A stretch of 64,000 nucleotides of DNA, taken from the NCBI RefSeq assembly GCF_900101895.1, contig NZ_FMVF01000003.1:177258-241257 (forward strand), given 5' to 3'. This DNA is from Flavobacterium caeni (GTDB lineage: Bacteria; Bacteroidota; Bacteroidia; Flavobacteriales; Flavobacteriaceae). The translations under genes and the position numbers were made by a program. Below the pieces are notes generated by a model. The model was not told where the DNA came from. It did not search any database and worked only from the letters and a program-made list of their open reading frames with translations. This document shows positions 1-9,000 of the stretch, one piece after another (position 1 is the stretch's first letter; each line of letters opens with the position of its first letter).

Positions 1-3000
1 GGTGCCTCGGCAGCAGGGTTGATGGTGAGTGTAACCGAAGTTCTTGTCAAAGAAGAACAAGCGGTAGCATCTACATTGGCCTGTGCATAATAGGTCACGG
101 TGCCGACGGTATTCAAGATAGGGTTGGCGACGATGTTACCACCCGTAACGGCATCGTACCAAACCACAGTAGCACCCGCAGGGGCCGTAGCCGTAGCGGT
201 CAAAGTCTGGATTGGCGACTGCTCACATTCGGTGATGTTCGAAGCCTGTACAGTCGGTGCCTCGGCAGCAGGTGTAATGGTAAGTGTAACCGAAGTTCTT
301 GTCAAAGAAGAACAAGCAGTAGCATCTACATTGGCCTGTGCATAATAAGTCACGGTACCGACGGTATTCAAGATCGGGTTAGCGACGACGTTACCACCCG
401 TAGCGGCATCATACCAAACCACGGTTGCACCCGCAGGGGCCGTAGCCGTAGCGGTCAAGGTCTGGATTGGCGACTGCTCACACTCGGTGATGTTAGAAGC
501 CTGTACGGTTGGTGCGTCGGCAGCAGGGTTGATGGTAAGCGTAACAGCAGTCCTGGTCAAAGAAGAACAAGACGTATTGTCTACCACACCTTGCGCATAG
601 TACGTTACCGTTCCAACGGTATTCAAGATTGGATTGGCTACTACGTTTCCGCCGGTTGCAGCGTCGAACCAGATGACAGTGACACCTGCAGCGGCGTTGG
701 CCGTAGCGGTCAAGGTCTGGATTGGCGACTGCTCACACTCGGTGATGTTCGAAGCCTGTACGGTAGGGGCGGCAGCAGCAGGGTTGATCGTCAAAGTGAC
801 CGGAGTTCTGGTCAATGAAGAACAAGAACCACCCGAAGCTTGTGCATAATACGTAACCGTACCCACGGTGTTCAAAGTTGGGTTGGCGACCACGTTGCCA
901 CCTGTAGCGGCATCATACCAAACGATGGTTTGTCCGGCAGCAGCAGTAGCCGTAGCGGTCAAGGTTTGGATAGGCGATTGCTCGCACTCGGTTTGGTCAC
1001 CACCAGAAACTGGCGATACCGGAGCGTTGGTGATGGTCAAAGTCACAGCCGTTCTGGTCAATGACGTACATGACGTGTTGCCAAAATTGGCCTGTGCATA
1101 ATAGGTCACAGTACCTACGATATTCAAAATAGGGTTGGCCACAATGTTTCCGCCAACGGCAGCATCATACCATACCAAAGTAGCACCCGCAGGGACCGTA
1201 GCGGTCGCAGTAAGGGTTTGGATAGGCGAAGCCTCACACTCGGTGATGTTCGAAGCCTGCACGGTTGGTGCGTCCGGCGCTGCGTTGATGGTCAAGGTCA
1301 CCGAAGTCCTGGTCAATGACGAACAAGATTCTCCCGAAGCCTGTGCCCAATAAGTCACGGTACCAACGGTATTCAAAATAGGGTTGGCCACGATATTTCC
1401 ACCCGTAGCGGCATCGTACCAAACCACATCAGTACCGGCAGGAGCCGTAGCCGTAGCGGTCAAGGTCTGGATTGGCGAAACCTCACACTCGGTGATGTTC
1501 GAAGCCTGTACTGTAGGAGCAGCAGGCGCTGGCGTAATGGTCAGCGTGACAGCTGTTCTGGTCAATGAAGTACAAGCGGTGGTACCGGTGTTGGCCTGTG
1601 CATAATAAGTCACGGTTCCGACAGTATTCAAAATCGGGTTGGCCACAATGTTACCACCTGTAGCGGCGTCATACCAAACAACGGTAGCACCAGCAGGGGC
1701 CGTAGCCGTAGCGGTCAAAGTCTGGATTGGCGACTGCTCGCATTCGGTGATGTTCGAAGCCGAAACAGTCGGTGCGGTTGGTGCCGCGTTGATCGTCAAT
1801 GTAACCGAAGTTCTTGTCAAAGAAGTACATGCAGTCGCGCCAGTGTTGGCTTGTGCATAGTAAGTCACGGTTCCGACGCTGTTCAAGATCGGACTAGCCA
1901 CGATGTTTCCACCTGTAGCGGCGTCATACCAAACCACGGTGGCACCCGCAGGAGCCGTAGCCGTAGCGGTCAACGTTTGGATAGGCGATTGCTCGCACTC
2001 GGTAATGTTCGAAGCCGAAACAGTCGGCGCAACAGGTGCGGCGTTGATTGTGAGCGTAACGGCCGTTCTTTCGAAAGACGTACAGTCAGAAGATCCGCTG
2101 TTGGCCTGCGCGTAGTAAGTCACCGTTCCGACGCTGTTCAAGATCGGGTTGGCTACTACAGATCCGCCGGTTGCGGCCGTGTACCAAACCACGGTTGCAC
2201 CTGCAGGAGCCGTAGCCGTAGCGGTCAAGGTCTGGATTGGCGATTGCTCGCACTCGGTGATGTTCGAAGCCTGTACGGTAGGCGCAGCTGGCGTAGCGTT
2301 GATGGTCAACGTCACGGCTGTTCTGGTCAATGATGAACAAGCGGTAGCATCGGCATTGGCTTGTGCGTAGTAAGTCACAGTTCCGACGGTATTCAAGATC
2401 GGGTTGGCGACAACTGATCCACCAGTAGCGGCAGAGTACCATACAATCGTTTGTCCTGCCGAAGCAGTAGCCGTAGCGGTCAAAGTCTGGATTGGCGATT
2501 GCTCGCACTCGGTGATGTTAGAAGCCTGGACAGTAGGCGCGGCCGGTGTCGCGTTGAGGGTCAACGTCACGGCAGTTCTTGTCAACGAAGCACAGTTCGA
2601 AGCGCCCACATTGGCTTGTGCATAATAAGTTACCGTTCCAACAGTGTTCAGGATTGGGTTGGCTACTATAGATCCGCCTGTAGCGGCTGTATACCAAACC
2701 ACTGTTGCACCCGCAGGAGCCGTAGCCGTTGCGGTCAAAGTTTGGATAGGTGATTGCGCACACTCGGTGATGTTCGAAGCCTGTACGGTTGGTGCAGTCG
2801 GTGCGGCATTGATGGTCAATGTAACCGAAGTCCTGGTCAACGAAGTACAAGAAGTGGCACCTGTGTTGGCTTGTGCATAGTAAGTCACAGTACCTACCGA
2901 GTTCAAGATCGGGTTGGCGATTACGTTGCCACCCGTAGCGGCGTCATACCAAACCACGGTTGTACCCGCAGGGGCCGAAGCCGTAGCGGTCAAAGTCTGG

Positions 3001-6000
3001 ATTGGCGATTGCTCGCACTCGGTGATGTTCGAAGCCGATACGGTTGGTGCAACCGGAGCGGGGTTGATGGTCAAGGTTACGGCGGTTCTTGCCAATGAAG
3101 AACAAGATCCACCCGAAGCCTGTGCATAGTAAGTTACCGTTCCAACCGTGTTCAGGATTGGATTGGCCACTACCGATCCGCCAGTTGCGGCCGTATACCA
3201 AACGATGGTTGCACCACCCGGCGCGGTAGCCGTAGCGGTCAAAGTCTGGATTGGGTTCGCCTGACAAACGGTTTGGTCTCCACCAGAAACCGGAGCAACC
3301 GGCGCGTTGGTGATGGTCAAGATAACCGGCGTTCTTGTCAACGATGAACAAGAAGACGTATTGTTGTTGGCCTGTGCATAATAGGTCACAGTACCTACAG
3401 TATTCAAAGTAGGGTTGGCTACGATGTTGCCACCTGTTGCGGCATCATACCAAACCACGGCTTGTCCCGCAGGAGCTGTAGCCGTTGCGGTCAAAGTTTG
3501 GATCGGCGAAGCCTCACACTCGGTTTGGTTGCCACCTGAAACCGGAGCAGCAGGCGCCGCGTTGATGGTCAAGGTTACGGCAGTTCTTGTCAATGAAGAA
3601 CAGTTGCCCGCGCCATTGGCCTGTGCATAGTAGGTAACGGTACCCACAGAGTTCAATACCGGGTTGGCTACAACCGATCCGCCTGTGGCCGCGTTGTACC
3701 AAACGATGGTTGATCCCGCAGGAGCAGTACCTGTGGCGGTCAAGGTTTGGATAGGCGATTGCTCACACTCGGTGATGTTCGAAGCCGTTACGGTTGGCGC
3801 CGCAGGGGCAGGGTTAATGGTCAAGGTAACCGCAGTTCTTGAGAAAGAAGAACAATCTGAATCGGTTACATTGGCTTGTGCATAATAGGTCACGGTTCCG
3901 ACGGTATTCAAGATCGGATTGGCCACGATGTTTCCGCCTGTTGCGGCATCATACCATACGATAGAAGTACCCGAAGCCGAAGTCGCCGTAGCGGTCAAGG
4001 TCTGGATAGGCGAAGCCTCACAAACCGTTTGGTTGCCACCCGATACCGGAGCTGCCGGTGCAGGGTTGATGGTCAACGTCACGGCCACACGGCTTGGACT
4101 GATACAACCCGCCGCGGTGTTGGCTTGTGCGTAGTAGGTTACGGTTCCAACCGTGTTCAAGATTGGGTTGGCCACGATGGCACCACCTGTTGCGGCAGAA
4201 TACCAAACGATGGTTTCCCCATTGCCTGCGGTTGCGGTAGCCGTCAACGTCTGGATCGGCGAAGCCTCGCAAACGGTTTGGTTACCACCCGATACCGGCA
4301 CTTGCGGTGTAGACGGTTGTTCGTTGATGGTTACCGAAGTAGTCGCCGGCGACGTACAGTTGTTGGCGCCCACGGTAAACGTGTAGCTTCCTGCGGCCAA
4401 AGTAGGCACTACAAAGCTCGCACCTGTACCATTATAGGTAGCGTTGGCCGTACCGGTTTGGGTAATGGTCCAGTTGCCTGCTGGCAATCCGCTGAGCGCG
4501 ACGCTTCCTGTAGCCACGCTACAAGTAGGTTGTGTAACGGTGCCCAATACAGGGGTTGTAGGGATCGCATAGACGGTCACCACGATTGGTGTCTTAGGAC
4601 CGATACAAGTCAACGATTGGCCTTCGGCTACATAATAGGTAGTCTGTCCGATGGTTGCCGTAGATGGTGTAATCGACGTTTGTGCTACACCATTCAATGA
4701 ATCGAAGTAGTACAGGTTCAATCCCGATGCGCTGGCCGTAGCCGTAAGTGGCGATGCGGCGGCACCTTGACAGTAGTACACATTCGCGGCAGTAGCCGGT
4801 GTAGACGTGATGGTCGATACGGTAATCGTAAACTGGAAATAACATCCGTTCAAAACACCCGGCGGAATCGCATAGTATGTCGATGTGCCCAAAGTGGCAG
4901 GGAACGGGTTGTTGATTGTATATTGTACGGTTTGTCCGCTTACCACCGGATAAGAGCTCCAGTAGGTAGAACCCGGAGGGAATCCACCAGAGACTTCGGT
5001 GATTGGAATAGACGTACCCGAGTTACAGATGTAAAACGCCGTGATCGGTGGAACCGCCTGACAGTTCAGGTTCACGAAGTCCTGCGCGTTGACGTTCACG
5101 ATGATCGGCGCCGCAATTTCGATGCCCTGACATGAACCGCTGCTGGTGTAGCCCTGGATCAAATCTTTGTTGACCAATGCAATGCCCGTGATCGCACCCG
5201 TACCACTGATCATACCATTGACGGCGACCGCGTTGTTACAGTTGGTGTTCTTGAGCAAAGTACAGTCGGTGGTGACTTTGATCTTGAAAGTCATTTCGCC
5301 CAACAACGTGTCTGGACCGCCCGCAGGGACAGGCAAAGTGCCCAAATCCCAAATGATCGAACCATTGGCGCCTACGGCTGGGTTGTAGGTCAAGGTGTTT
5401 GGCGTAGGTGCAGGGGTAAAAAACACCTGTCTGGCCGCACTGCCTGCTACAAAAGTAGCATTATAAGGTACCGGTACCGTGATGCGGTAGTTGTTGATCG
5501 CTTCGGTTCCGCGGTTTCTTACCTTGATTTTGTATTCTAGTTCCTGACCCGGCAAGGCATTGTATGGCCCGGCTCCGGCAGGTTGTCCGTTGATGGTCAC
5601 GGCCGAGATTTCGCCGTCGGTGTCCGGGATGTACGCATCGACCGCCATCGCGATGGCAAAAATCGAATAGGTATCACCATCGGTTCCGTAACGGAAGTTG
5701 GTCGAAGTCTGGCTGTTGCCGATTACGGTGTTGTTCGGATTCGGCACGTCGAACATACTGATGTCGATGGCCGTGTTGTTCTGCAATTGCGGATTTCTAG
5801 CCCCCGGCGTGTTGATCGACGAGTTGAAGAAGTTGGTCGCGCTGTTGCCGCTGTGGCTCAAATCGGAATAGTTGCCCGAGTTGAGTTGTCTGATACGGAA
5901 ATAGTCGCCCGTGAAATTCACGTCGCCCTCAGAGGCCATGACGCCCAATTTGACGCCTACGTTGCCATACTGTACGGTGTTGAAACCGGCCACCGGCAAG

Positions 6001-7169
6001 TCAAAGCCCGAGCTGTTTCCTGAGTTGACATACGCATAACCATCAAAAATGGTCACGTCGCGGTATTTCATCTTGCTGTTTTCGTACACGACAATCATAC
6101 CCCAGCCACCGGCATATCCGGTTCCGCCGACGTTTCCTTCGAGGAGCGCCATATCGGCAGCCCAATACTGGCCGATACCATGTGTTCTTACGTAGTCGGT
6201 CACTTCGGTGTAAGCCGAATAGATGTCGTCGTCTGTACCCGATGGGTAGTAGATGTCGTTGGTAGCCGCGGTAAACTGCGTATAAGAAGCCGCGTTAGGT
6301 CCTTTGAGGGAAATCACGCGTTTGTCGTAGTTCTTGGTGACGGTGTTGTAAACAGGAACTGACCCCGAAACGTTCACGCCGGCGTCAGAGTTGTTTTGTG
6401 TATCGGTAGTACCCTGGTTGGTACCAGAGTTTCTGATCAAGGTGTTGATCGTGATCGTGGCCGCGCCGTCGGTAATCACATAAGGCGTGGTCAGCGTAGC
6501 GGTCCAAGTCCCTCCACCGGTTACGGTAACCGGAACAGCGATAAAGTTCGACGAGCCGTTCACCGAAAGTTCTACACGCGGGTTGCCGCTGTTGTAGAAA
6601 TGGAACGCATAGGTGTTGCCGTTGCCCGAGAAGGTATAAATCGGATAACGCGCACCACTTGAGCCGCCACGGGTTACCGACATCGAGTAATTCGTAGTAC
6701 TGATGTTCTGGTTGTGGTTGATCGTAAAGTTGCTGTTGATCGGTGCCGAACCGGTAGGCATGCTCTTCGACACCGTAAAGGTCGTGTTAGAAGACGATTT
6801 GCCTGTCCAGTACAAACCTGCGTATACGATGTTCGAACATTCAGGCGCGCCGCCGTTTTCCATCGGCAGGACCATGGTGGCCGCCGAAGAGTTCAACGTA
6901 AACGGATCGCCGTCGGTATCGACGTACAACATGTTCTGGCCGTTGTTGTTGGTGTTGTTGCCATAGTTTTGCGGACTAAGGCAAGTGTTGCCCAACATGG
7001 TAAAGTTACCTTTGATGTTGTAGATCTTCTTGGTAGGGGTGTAGGAAGAAGTCCTTTGTGTAAACCCGACCCTCACTTGCGCTTCGGCAGTCGCCAATCC
7101 CAAAAAGACCAATGCGAAAGCTGCCAGAAACTGCAGTTTGTTTTTCGATGATAAGTATAAATTCTTCAT
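1..7169 (-). CDS. Giant repetitive surface adhesin with Ig-like repeats (3' end outside window)
   Basis: Secreted cell-surface protein of the Bacteroidota adhesin type; about 2389 codons are visible and the C-terminus lies beyond base 1. Residues 1-31 form a signal peptide ending AEAQ. A beta-rich N-terminal region follows, then a DUF11-like segment near residues 530-635 (LPGQELEYKIKVRNRG). From about residue 960 (base ~4300) to the window edge run about 17 tandem repeats of 85 residues (255 bp). Each has a Cys before SPIQTLTATAT, a VWY..ATGG core and VGTVTYYAQA, matching CHU_C-associated Ig-like domains (Ig_7). Start ATG at 7169 is chosen for the signal peptide. It lies 21 bp after the small secreted gene at 7191-7721, probably one transcript. 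A T9SS sorting domain is expected in the missing end but not seen. Ligand unknown. Confidence 0.85.
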   Translation of the reverse strand, partial: MKNLYLSSKNKLQFLAAFALVFLGLATAEAQVRVGFTQRTSSYTPTKKIYNIKGNFTMLGNTCLSPQNYGNNTNNNGQNMLYVDTDGDPFTLNSSAATMVLPMENGGAPECSNIVYAGLYWTGKSSSNTTFTVSKSMPTGSAPINSNFTINHNQNISTTNYSMSVTRGGSSGARYPIYTFSGNGNTYAFHFYNSGNPRVELSVNGSSNFIAVPVTVTGGGTWTATLTTPYVITDGAATITINTLIRNSGTNQGTTDTQNNSDAGVNVSGSVPVYNTVTKNYDKRVISLKGPNAASYTQFTAATNDIYYPSGTDDDIYSAYTEVTDYVRTHGIGQYWAADMALLEGNVGGTGYAGGWGMIVVYENSKMKYRDVTIFDGYAYVNSGNSSGFDLPVAGFNTVQYGNVGVKLGVMASEGDVNFTGDYFRIRQLNSGNYSDLSHSGNSATNFFNSSINTPGARNPQLQNNTAIDISMFDVPNPNNTVIGNSQTSTNFRYGTDGDTYSIFAIAMAVDAYIPDTDGEISAVTINGQPAGAGPYNALPGQELEYKIKVRNRGTEAINNYRITVPVPYNATFVAGSAARQVFFTPAPTPNTLTYNPAVGANGSIIWDLGTLPVPAGGPDTLLGEMTFKIKVTTDCTLLKNTNCNNAVAVNGMISGTGAITGIALVNKDLIQGYTSSGSCQGIEIAAPIIVNVNAQDFVNLNCQAVPPITAFYICNSGTSIPITEVSGGFPPGSTYWSSYPVVSGQTVQYTINNPFPATLGTSTYYAIPPGVLNGCYFQFTITVSTITSTPATAANVYYCQGAAASPLTATASASGLNLYYFDSLNGVAQTSITPSTATIGQTTYYVAEGQSLTCIGPKTPIVVTVYAIPTTPVLGTVTQPTCSVATGSVALSGLPAGNWTITQTGTANATYNGTGASFVVPTLAAGSYTFTVGANNCTSPATTSVTINEQPSTPQVPVSGGNQTVCEASPIQTLTATATAGNGETIVWYSAATGGAIVANPILNTVGTVTYYAQANTAAGCISPSRVAVTLTINPAPAAPVSGGNQTVCEASPIQTLTATATSASGTSIVWYDAATGGNIVANPILNTVGTVTYYAQANVTDSDCSSFSRTAVTLTINPAPAAPTVTASNITECEQSPIQTLTATGTAPAGSTIVWYNAATGGSVVANPVLNSVGTVTYYAQANGAGNCSSLTRTAVTLTINAAPAAPVSGGNQTECEASPIQTLTATATAPAGQAVVWYDAATGGNIVANPTLNTVGTVTYYAQANNNTSSCSSLTRTPVILTITNAPVAPVSGGDQTVCQANPIQTLTATATAPGGATIVWYTAATGGSVVANPILNTVGTVTYYAQASGGSCSSLARTAVTLTINPAPVAPTVSASNITECEQSPIQTLTATASAPAGTTVVWYDAATGGNVIANPILNSVGTVTYYAQANTGATSCTSLTRTSVTLTINAAPTAPTVQASNITECAQSPIQTLTATATAPAGATVVWYTAATGGSIVANPILNTVGTVTYYAQANVGASNCASLTRTAVTLTLNATPAAPTVQASNITECEQSPIQTLTATATASAGQTIVWYSAATGGSVVANPILNTVGTVTYYAQANADATACSSLTRTAVTLTINATPAAPTVQASNITECEQSPIQTLTATATAPAGATVVWYTAATGGSVVANPILNSVGTVTYYAQANSGSSDCTSFERTAVTLTINAAPVAPTVSASNITECEQSPIQTLTATATAPAGATVVWYDAATGGNIVASPILNSVGTVTYYAQANTGATACTSLTRTSVTLTINAAPTAPTVSASNITECEQSPIQTLTATATAPAGATVVWYDAATGGNIVANPILNTVGTVTYYAQANTGTTACTSLTRTAVTLTITPAPAAPTVQASNITECEVSPIQTLTATATAPAGTDVVWYDAATGGNIVANPILNTVGTVTYWAQASGESCSSLTRTSVTLTINAAPDAPTVQASNITECEASPIQTLTATATVPAGATLVWYDAAVGGNIVANPILNIVGTVTYYAQANFGNTSCTSLTRTAVTLTITNAPVSPVSGGDQTECEQSPIQTLTATATAAAGQTIVWYDAATGGNVVANPTLNTVGTVTYYAQASGGSCSSLTRTPVTLTINPAAAAPTVQASNITECEQSPIQTLTATANAAAGVTVIWFDAATGGNVVANPILNTVGTVTYYAQGVVDNTSCSSLTRTAVTLTINPAADAPTVQASNITECEQSPIQTLTATATAPAGATVVWYDAATGGNVVANPILNTVGTVTYYAQANVDATACSSLTRTSVTLTITPAAEAPTVQASNITECEQSPIQTLTATATAPAGATVVWYDAVTGGNIVANPILNTVGTVTYYAQANVDATACSSLTRTSVTLTINPAAEA

Positions 7170-7190
7170 AATGTTTGCTGTTATGAATGA

Positions 7191-7721
7191 TTATTGATTT
7201 CCTTCTCCGGTATGGATCGAATAGAATACCGTAAGACGTTCTTCGTTGTTGACGATTTTGCTCGACAAATGACTGGCCGATGTGGCTACCGTCGAAACGA
7301 TGTGCACATACTTCAGGCTCTTGAAACTTGAGAACTGGGATAAATCAATAGTCGCGTTCAGGTCGCTGGCGCTATTAATCCGGATGGTTACAATGTCGAC
7401 ATTGTTTTTGAGCAATGACGGATTGTTCAAGCCGCCCATCGACGTGGCATCGATAAACAGCTGTCGTGGTTTGGATCCATAGGTTTTGACCACGCCGCCG
7501 CTCAGGTATTGCGCATCGTGGGCCTTGAAGACCAAATCTTCGACGCTGCTGGCCTGAGAGAAATCGGTGCTGGCTGCCGCCCTGGAGGTCTGTTCGGTCG
7601 CTTTTAGGGAAGCGATGAACGCTTTGACTTCCGGAATTCCAGAAGACATCCTGGACTCCTGTGCTGATGCGCCTGTGACAAAGAGCACAAACGCCAGCAA
7701 TAGTAGTAGTTTTCTCATCAT
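7191..7721 (-). CDS. Small secreted protein of unknown function, upstream of giant adhesin
   Basis: A 176-residue protein starting MMRKLLLLL with a clear Sec signal peptide ending GASAQ around residue 21, so periplasmic or exported. The open frame extends upstream to 7796, but those 25 residues would precede the signal peptide, so the start is placed at 7721 (or 7718). The mature part is mixed alpha/beta with a Ser/Thr-rich middle and a repeated pattern of short hydrophobic strands. I recognise no domain. It sits 21 bp before the giant adhesin on the same strand, so co-transcription and a role linked to that adhesin are plausible but inferred. Confidence 0.7.
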   Translation of the reverse strand: MMRKLLLLLAFVLFVTGASAQESRMSSGIPEVKAFIASLKATEQTSRAAASTDFSQASSVEDLVFKAHDAQYLSGGVVKTYGSKPRQLFIDATSMGGLNNPSLLKNNVDIVTIRINSASDLNATIDLSQFSSFKSLKYVHIVSTVATSASHLSSKIVNNEERLTVFYSIHTGEGNQ

Positions 7722-8499
7722 TAAAATTAGGGGTTTTCTCAACAATGGAACATTGTCGGGTTGGTTAATTAATTCATTTGGGACCTGTCTTTTCATGAGA
7801 TTAAAAATTTAATTCATCTGTTTTTTGACATTTATTCTTTTCAAATAACCACCGGACACACTAAGGGTCAAGAAATTATTTTGGGCTAAATTACTTACAT
7901 AAACATTTTTACTATCATTTTTTCCACCAACAACCTGAAAACTCGTTCAAGTACCTTTTTTTTTGAAATTTAACATTCCGTTCTGATTTTTTTTAACAAA
8001 AACGACTCGGAATTTCAAGGTGTTCTTGGCGTTAAAATCGACGAAATGCATTAAACATTTTTTGCATTTGCAGATTTTTTTCCGTAATTGTTGAGCCAAA
8101 ACTAGGTGGAATAAACTTAGTAACCAAAAAAAACATCGATAAAGTGCAAAAAAAATGGTTAAAATGCGCTATTTAACACATTTTGATTGTTATTTCCTAC
8201 AAAAATTAATTAACCAAGATTTGTTGATAACATTAGCCTAAATATTGCAGTTTAATCACAAATTTGATTAGTGTTGTTTTTACGCTTTTTTAATTTTCGC
8301 CCCCGGATGTTAAGTTTCTTTTTGACGACCAACGGTATTTTTAACTAAAAAAAAAGCCGAAAATAACTACAACAATAGGTTGTTGTCGGTTTCGCTTTTC
8401 ACGTCGTTTTTTTCTGTGACGACGCAAACATTTTTTTTGTAAATTACGATTACAAAAGCAGACCGTTTTTTTACGACAGCACAACCTAAACCATTCGCA
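7722..8499. other. AT-rich intergenic region between divergent transcripts
   Basis: This 778 bp stretch is strongly AT-rich with many runs of T or A and no credible gene; the open frame at 8367-8777 minus is a shadow of sixA. It separates the adhesin operon (minus) from sixA-ppk1 (plus) and should hold both promoters, but I found no exact TAnnTTTG box suitably placed. An imperfect hairpin at about 8351-8399 has a perfect ACAACAA/TTGTTGT stem (8369-8375, 8380-8386). Confidence 0.6.
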
Positions 8500-9000
8500 A
8501 TGAAAAATTTAATTCTGATCAGGCACGCCAAATCGAGTTGGGAAGCCCCGCTGAGCGACATCGACCGGCCGCTCGACGCAAGAGGAATCCAGGACGCCCA
8601 TCTGGTATCGATGAATTGCCAGATCCATCTGCCGAAAACGTTCACCATTTGGAGCAGCGTGGCCACGCGTGCCAAGGAAACGGCGCTGATTTTTGCGCAA
8701 AACATATCGTATCCCGTCGAGAACATCAACTTTCGCGACAGCCTGTATACGTTCGACGAACGCGAGCTCGAGCGCAACGTGCATGCGTTCGACGACCATT
8801 ATGATAATGTTATTCTTTTCGGACATAATGAGGCCATCACGAATTTTGTTAATAAATTTGGGGACATTTATATCGACAATGTGCCCACTTCAGGCTTTGT
8901 GTCGATTAAATTCGATACCGAGAACTGGGCCAGCGTGGCCAATGGAAGGACCCACGCGACGCTGTTCCCCAGACAATTAAAAGAATCAAAACAAACCTAA
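8500..9000 (+). CDS. sixA: SixA-like phosphohistidine phosphatase (histidine phosphatase family)
   Basis: A 166-residue cytosolic protein of the histidine phosphatase (phosphoglycerate mutase-like) superfamily. It opens with LILIRHAKSSW: R8-H9 is the RH motif carrying the catalytic His. The second catalytic His is H109 in FGHNE. Length fits SixA (about 160), which dephosphorylates phosphohistidine on phosphotransfer proteins. Start ATG at 8500 gives the canonical N-terminus. Its stop TAA at 8998-9000 directly abuts the GTG of ppk1, so the two are translationally coupled. PPK1 works through a phosphohistidine intermediate, so a functional link is attractive but inferred. Confidence 0.85.
   Translation: MKNLILIRHAKSSWEAPLSDIDRPLDARGIQDAHLVSMNCQIHLPKTFTIWSSVATRAKETALIFAQNISYPVENINFRDSLYTFDERELERNVHAFDDHYDNVILFGHNEAITNFVNKFGDIYIDNVPTSGFVSIKFDTENWASVANGRTHATLFPRQLKESKQT

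Noticed and set aside
1851..2333. Arg/Ser-rich plus frames and other frames across 1-4.9 kb
   Set aside because: Antisense frames of the tandem Ig-like repeats; they recur every 255 bp with the same sequence because the DNA repeats.
1..4310. CRISPR-like array
   Set aside because: Units are 255 bp, in frame, and encode Ig-like domains; no spacer/direct-repeat structure.
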